From the NCBI GenBank assembly GCA_049589355.1, contig JBAWAP010000279.1, positions 1-6,839 of the forward strand: 6,839 nucleotides of DNA, given 5' to 3'. The translations under genes were made by a program, and so were the position numbers. The stretch is from JBAWAP01 sp049589355 (GTDB lineage: Bacteria; Chloroflexota; Anaerolineae; VGOG01). Below, piece after piece: positions 5,047-6,839 of the stretch (position 1 is its first letter; each line of letters opens with the position of its first letter). The notes under the pieces were generated by a model, which saw only the letters and a program-made list of their open reading frames with translations, was not told the DNA's origin and did no database searches.

Positions 5047-6339
5047 ATGAAATTCCTTCCCAAAAGCGTCTCCGGTTGGAAATGGCTTTATCCAGGCATG
5101 GGCGTGAAGCGGTGGCTGCTCTTGCTCGTGTTGGGTGTTACCTGTATTAGCCTGGGCTTCGCTTACTTCCTGGTCAACATCTATCGGCAACAACCTCTGC
5201 CGGCTGTTTTCTACTATCTCACCCTGCAGTTTGTCCCCCGCTTGGCGCGTGCTGCCCTGTTCGGAGGGCTGGGCTTAGCTGCTGTAATGATAGCCGTGGT
5301 GCAGTTGAGCCGCTCGCTGTTGGCACCCTTCCTGCGGCCGGGCCAGGAGGTGGCGAAGACGGTCTATCAGCATCGTCAGCGCAGCCGGGGCCCCAAGGTA
5401 GTTGTCATCGGCGGCGGGACGGGCCTCTCCACCCTGCTGCGGGGCTTTAAGGAATACACTACCAACATCACGGCCATCGTCACCGTGGCCGACGACGGCG
5501 GCAGTTCTGGCCGCCTGCGCCGCGAGCTAGGGGTGCTCCCTCCCGGCGACTTTCGCAACTGCATCGCTGCCCTGGCCGACGCCGAGTCCCTGATTACCCA
5601 ACTCTTCCAATACCGGTTCATCGAGGGGGATAGCCTTAACGGCCACAGCTTTGGCAATCTGTTCATCGCCGCCATGGCCGAGGTGACGGGTAGCTTTGAG
5701 CGGGCCATCCTTGAGTCGGGCCGGGTGTTAGCCATACAGGGGCGCATCCTGCCCTCTACCTTGGAGAATGTCACCCTTTGTGCCGACCTGCGTGGCGAGG
5801 ACCAGGCAGCAGGAGCTCTTAGCCGGGTGGAGGGCGAGTCCAGCATCACCGCGGCTGAATTGCCTATCGAGCGAGTTTTCTTGCGGCCCGACAAAGTGCG
5901 GGCCTATCCTGAGACTCTGCGGGCTATCCTGGAAGCAGATCTCATCGTTACTGGGCCAGGCAGCCTCTTCACCAGTGTGCTGCCCAATCTCCTGGTGGAG
6001 GACATCGCTAGGGCTATCTGTGCTTCCCGAGCCTCGAAAATATATGTATGCAACGTGGCTGCCCAAAGAGGTGAGACCGATGGCTTCAGCGTCGGGGACC
6101 ACGTAGAGGCGCTACAACGCCATGTGGGGCGGGATGTGTTTCACCACGTGTTGGTGAACGACAACTTCAACGTGAAACTCAACCCCAACACGGAATTAGT
6201 GCCTTTGGACCATGAAGCCGAGACAGACTATCAAGTTGTGTCAGCGGACTTGATTGATCCCCAGAAGCCCTGGCGACATGATCCCCAAAAGCTGGCCCGC
6301 AATCTGATGGACTTCTACTCTTCTCAGCGACGAGGTTGA
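5047..6339 (+). CDS. yvcK: Membrane-anchored YvcK/CofD-like protein (gluconeogenesis factor family)
   Basis: The 430-aa product carries YvcK hallmarks: VVVIGGGTGLS (118-128), VADDGGSSGRLR (147-158), LPPGDFRNC (164-172), NGHSFGNL (198-205), ILPSTLENV (234-242) and VTGPGSLFTS (301-310). YvcK proteins bind UDP-sugars and, in Bacillus and mycobacteria, support cell shape and growth on gluconeogenic carbon. They resemble CofD but are not assigned its transferase role. Family members are usually about 310-340 aa. Here about 115 residues precede the domain, with two membrane helices (about 23-45 and 67-88), so the domain is probably tethered at the inner face of the membrane. The frame extends upstream to 4948, but those 33 codons translate a repeat element. 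The ATG at 5047 is preferred, with a weak AAAGGG 8 nt upstream; the ATG at 5098 is an alternative. It is the first gene of a unit with gap. Confidence 0.93.
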   Translation: MKFLPKSVSGWKWLYPGMGVKRWLLLLVLGVTCISLGFAYFLVNIYRQQPLPAVFYYLTLQFVPRLARAALFGGLGLAAVMIAVVQLSRSLLAPFLRPGQEVAKTVYQHRQRSRGPKVVVIGGGTGLSTLLRGFKEYTTNITAIVTVADDGGSSGRLRRELGVLPPGDFRNCIAALADAESLITQLFQYRFIEGDSLNGHSFGNLFIAAMAEVTGSFERAILESGRVLAIQGRILPSTLENVTLCADLRGEDQAAGALSRVEGESSITAAELPIERVFLRPDKVRAYPETLRAILEADLIVTGPGSLFTSVLPNLLVEDIARAICASRASKIYVCNVAAQRGETDGFSVGDHVEALQRHVGRDVFHHVLVNDNFNVKLNPNTELVPLDHEAETDYQVVSADLIDPQKPWRHDPQKLARNLMDFYSSQRRG

Positions 6340-6369
6340 GAAGAGATAACATTACAGGAGGTTACACAA

Positions 6370-6839
6370 ATGACAGTCAAAATTGGAATCAACGGATTCG
6401 GACGCATCGGGCGTCAGGCTCTCAAGGCCATATTGGACTACTACCCCGATGAGCTGGAGGTGGTGGCTGTCAACGACATCGGCGATCTGCCCACCATGGC
6501 CCATCTCCTCAGGTACGACTCCAACTACGGCCGCTTCCCGGGCACTGTCGAGGTCAAGGATGGTGCCCTGGTGGTCAATGGCAGGGAGATCAAATTCCTC
6601 TCCCAGCGCGATCCGAGCCAACTCCCCTGGGGGAACTTAGGGGTGGGGTATGTCCTCGAATCCACCGGCCTCTTCACGGCACGGGAGAAAGCGGCCCAGC
6701 ATCTGACAGCCGGGGCCAAGAAGGTGATTATCTCCGCCCCAGCCAAGGGAGAGGACATCACTATCGTCCTGGGGGTGAATGAGGATGAGTACGATCCGAA
6801 GAAGCACCACATCTTGTCCAACGCCTCTTGTACCACCAA
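6370..6839 (+). CDS. gap: Glyceraldehyde-3-phosphate dehydrogenase, N-terminal part (3' end off window)
   Basis: The window holds 156 codons of type I GAPDH, which oxidatively phosphorylates glyceraldehyde 3-phosphate to 1,3-bisphosphoglycerate in cytosolic glycolysis and runs in reverse in gluconeogenesis. The dinucleotide motif GINGFGRIGR is at 6-15. VVAVND (31-36) with the acidic residue points to NAD rather than NADP as cofactor. HLLRYDSNYGRF is at 45-56, ESTGLF at 97-102, and SNASCTT at 150-156 includes the catalytic Cys154. A strong AGGAGG (6356-6361) lies 8 nt before the ATG. Only 30 nt separate it from the yvcK stop and no terminator lies between, so the two are probably co-transcribed. 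The full protein should be about 330-340 aa. Confidence 0.97.
   Translation, partial: MTVKIGINGFGRIGRQALKAILDYYPDELEVVAVNDIGDLPTMAHLLRYDSNYGRFPGTVEVKDGALVVNGREIKFLSQRDPSQLPWGNLGVGYVLESTGLFTAREKAAQHLTAGAKKVIISAPAKGEDITIVLGVNEDEYDPKKHHILSNASCTT

Noticed and set aside
4894..5193. 99-codon minus-strand frame with a bacterial repeat signature (VIASEAKQS)
   Set aside because: This is the translation of the interspersed CATTGCGAGCGAAGC element and the yvcK start region, not a gene.
5376..5894. Minus-strand frames opposite yvcK (also 5728-6102) and a second plus-strand frame 5768-6106
   Set aside because: All lie within the conserved YvcK coding sequence and have no family resemblance or ribosome site.

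Overview
The window looks like a piece of a Chloroflexota genome (Anaerolineae-like). This is inferred from the Thr/Pro/Asn linker in a secreted multidomain protein, the two-helix membrane extension in front of a YvcK domain, and the CATTGCGAGCGAAGC / CATTCTGAGCGAAGC interspersed repeats. No rRNA, tRNA or CRISPR is visible.

Layout. The left 2.8 kb is one large minus-strand gene that runs off the left edge. It encodes a secreted mosaic of signal peptide, M23 (LytM-like) peptidase, dockerin, cohesin-like domain, two Ig-like domains, TP-rich linker and PA14 domain. Upstream of it (2951-3698, minus) is a compact type II toxin-antitoxin pair: a UPF0175 antitoxin overlapping a DUF3368 PIN-domain toxin by 8 nt. 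This pair lies between two 41-bp direct repeats (2814-2854 and 3786-3826, one mismatch), each forming a terminator-like hairpin with a T-tract in the minus direction. Next come short interspersed repeats (3878-3950) and a minus-strand gene for a 134-aa coiled-coil protein with one C-terminal membrane helix. That gene has a near-consensus sigma70 promoter and a palindrome at the expected transcription start.

From 4442 to about 5030 the DNA is degenerate and repeat-rich. It holds a 5'-truncated remnant of a TrmA/RlmD-family 23S rRNA uracil methyltransferase and two REP/MITE-like hairpin elements with related outer arms. Between the elements are a strong bidirectional terminator and a second near-consensus promoter reading right. 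This promoter should drive a two-gene plus-strand unit: a membrane-anchored YvcK/CofD-like protein (5047-6339) and, 30 nt later, gap (glyceraldehyde-3-phosphate dehydrogenase), cut by the right edge just after its catalytic cysteine.

Functionally, the right side is housekeeping (glycolysis/gluconeogenesis plus a UDP-sugar-binding morphogenesis factor). The left side is accessory (secreted cell-wall or carbohydrate-related mosaic protein, toxin-antitoxin, repeats, gene remnant). The repeat field at 4.4-5.0 kb marks the junction. I see no clearly new multi-gene system. The least ordinary items are the peptidase-dockerin-cohesin-PA14 mosaic, the repeat-bracketed toxin-antitoxin cassette, and the hairpin elements built into the leaders of two genes.
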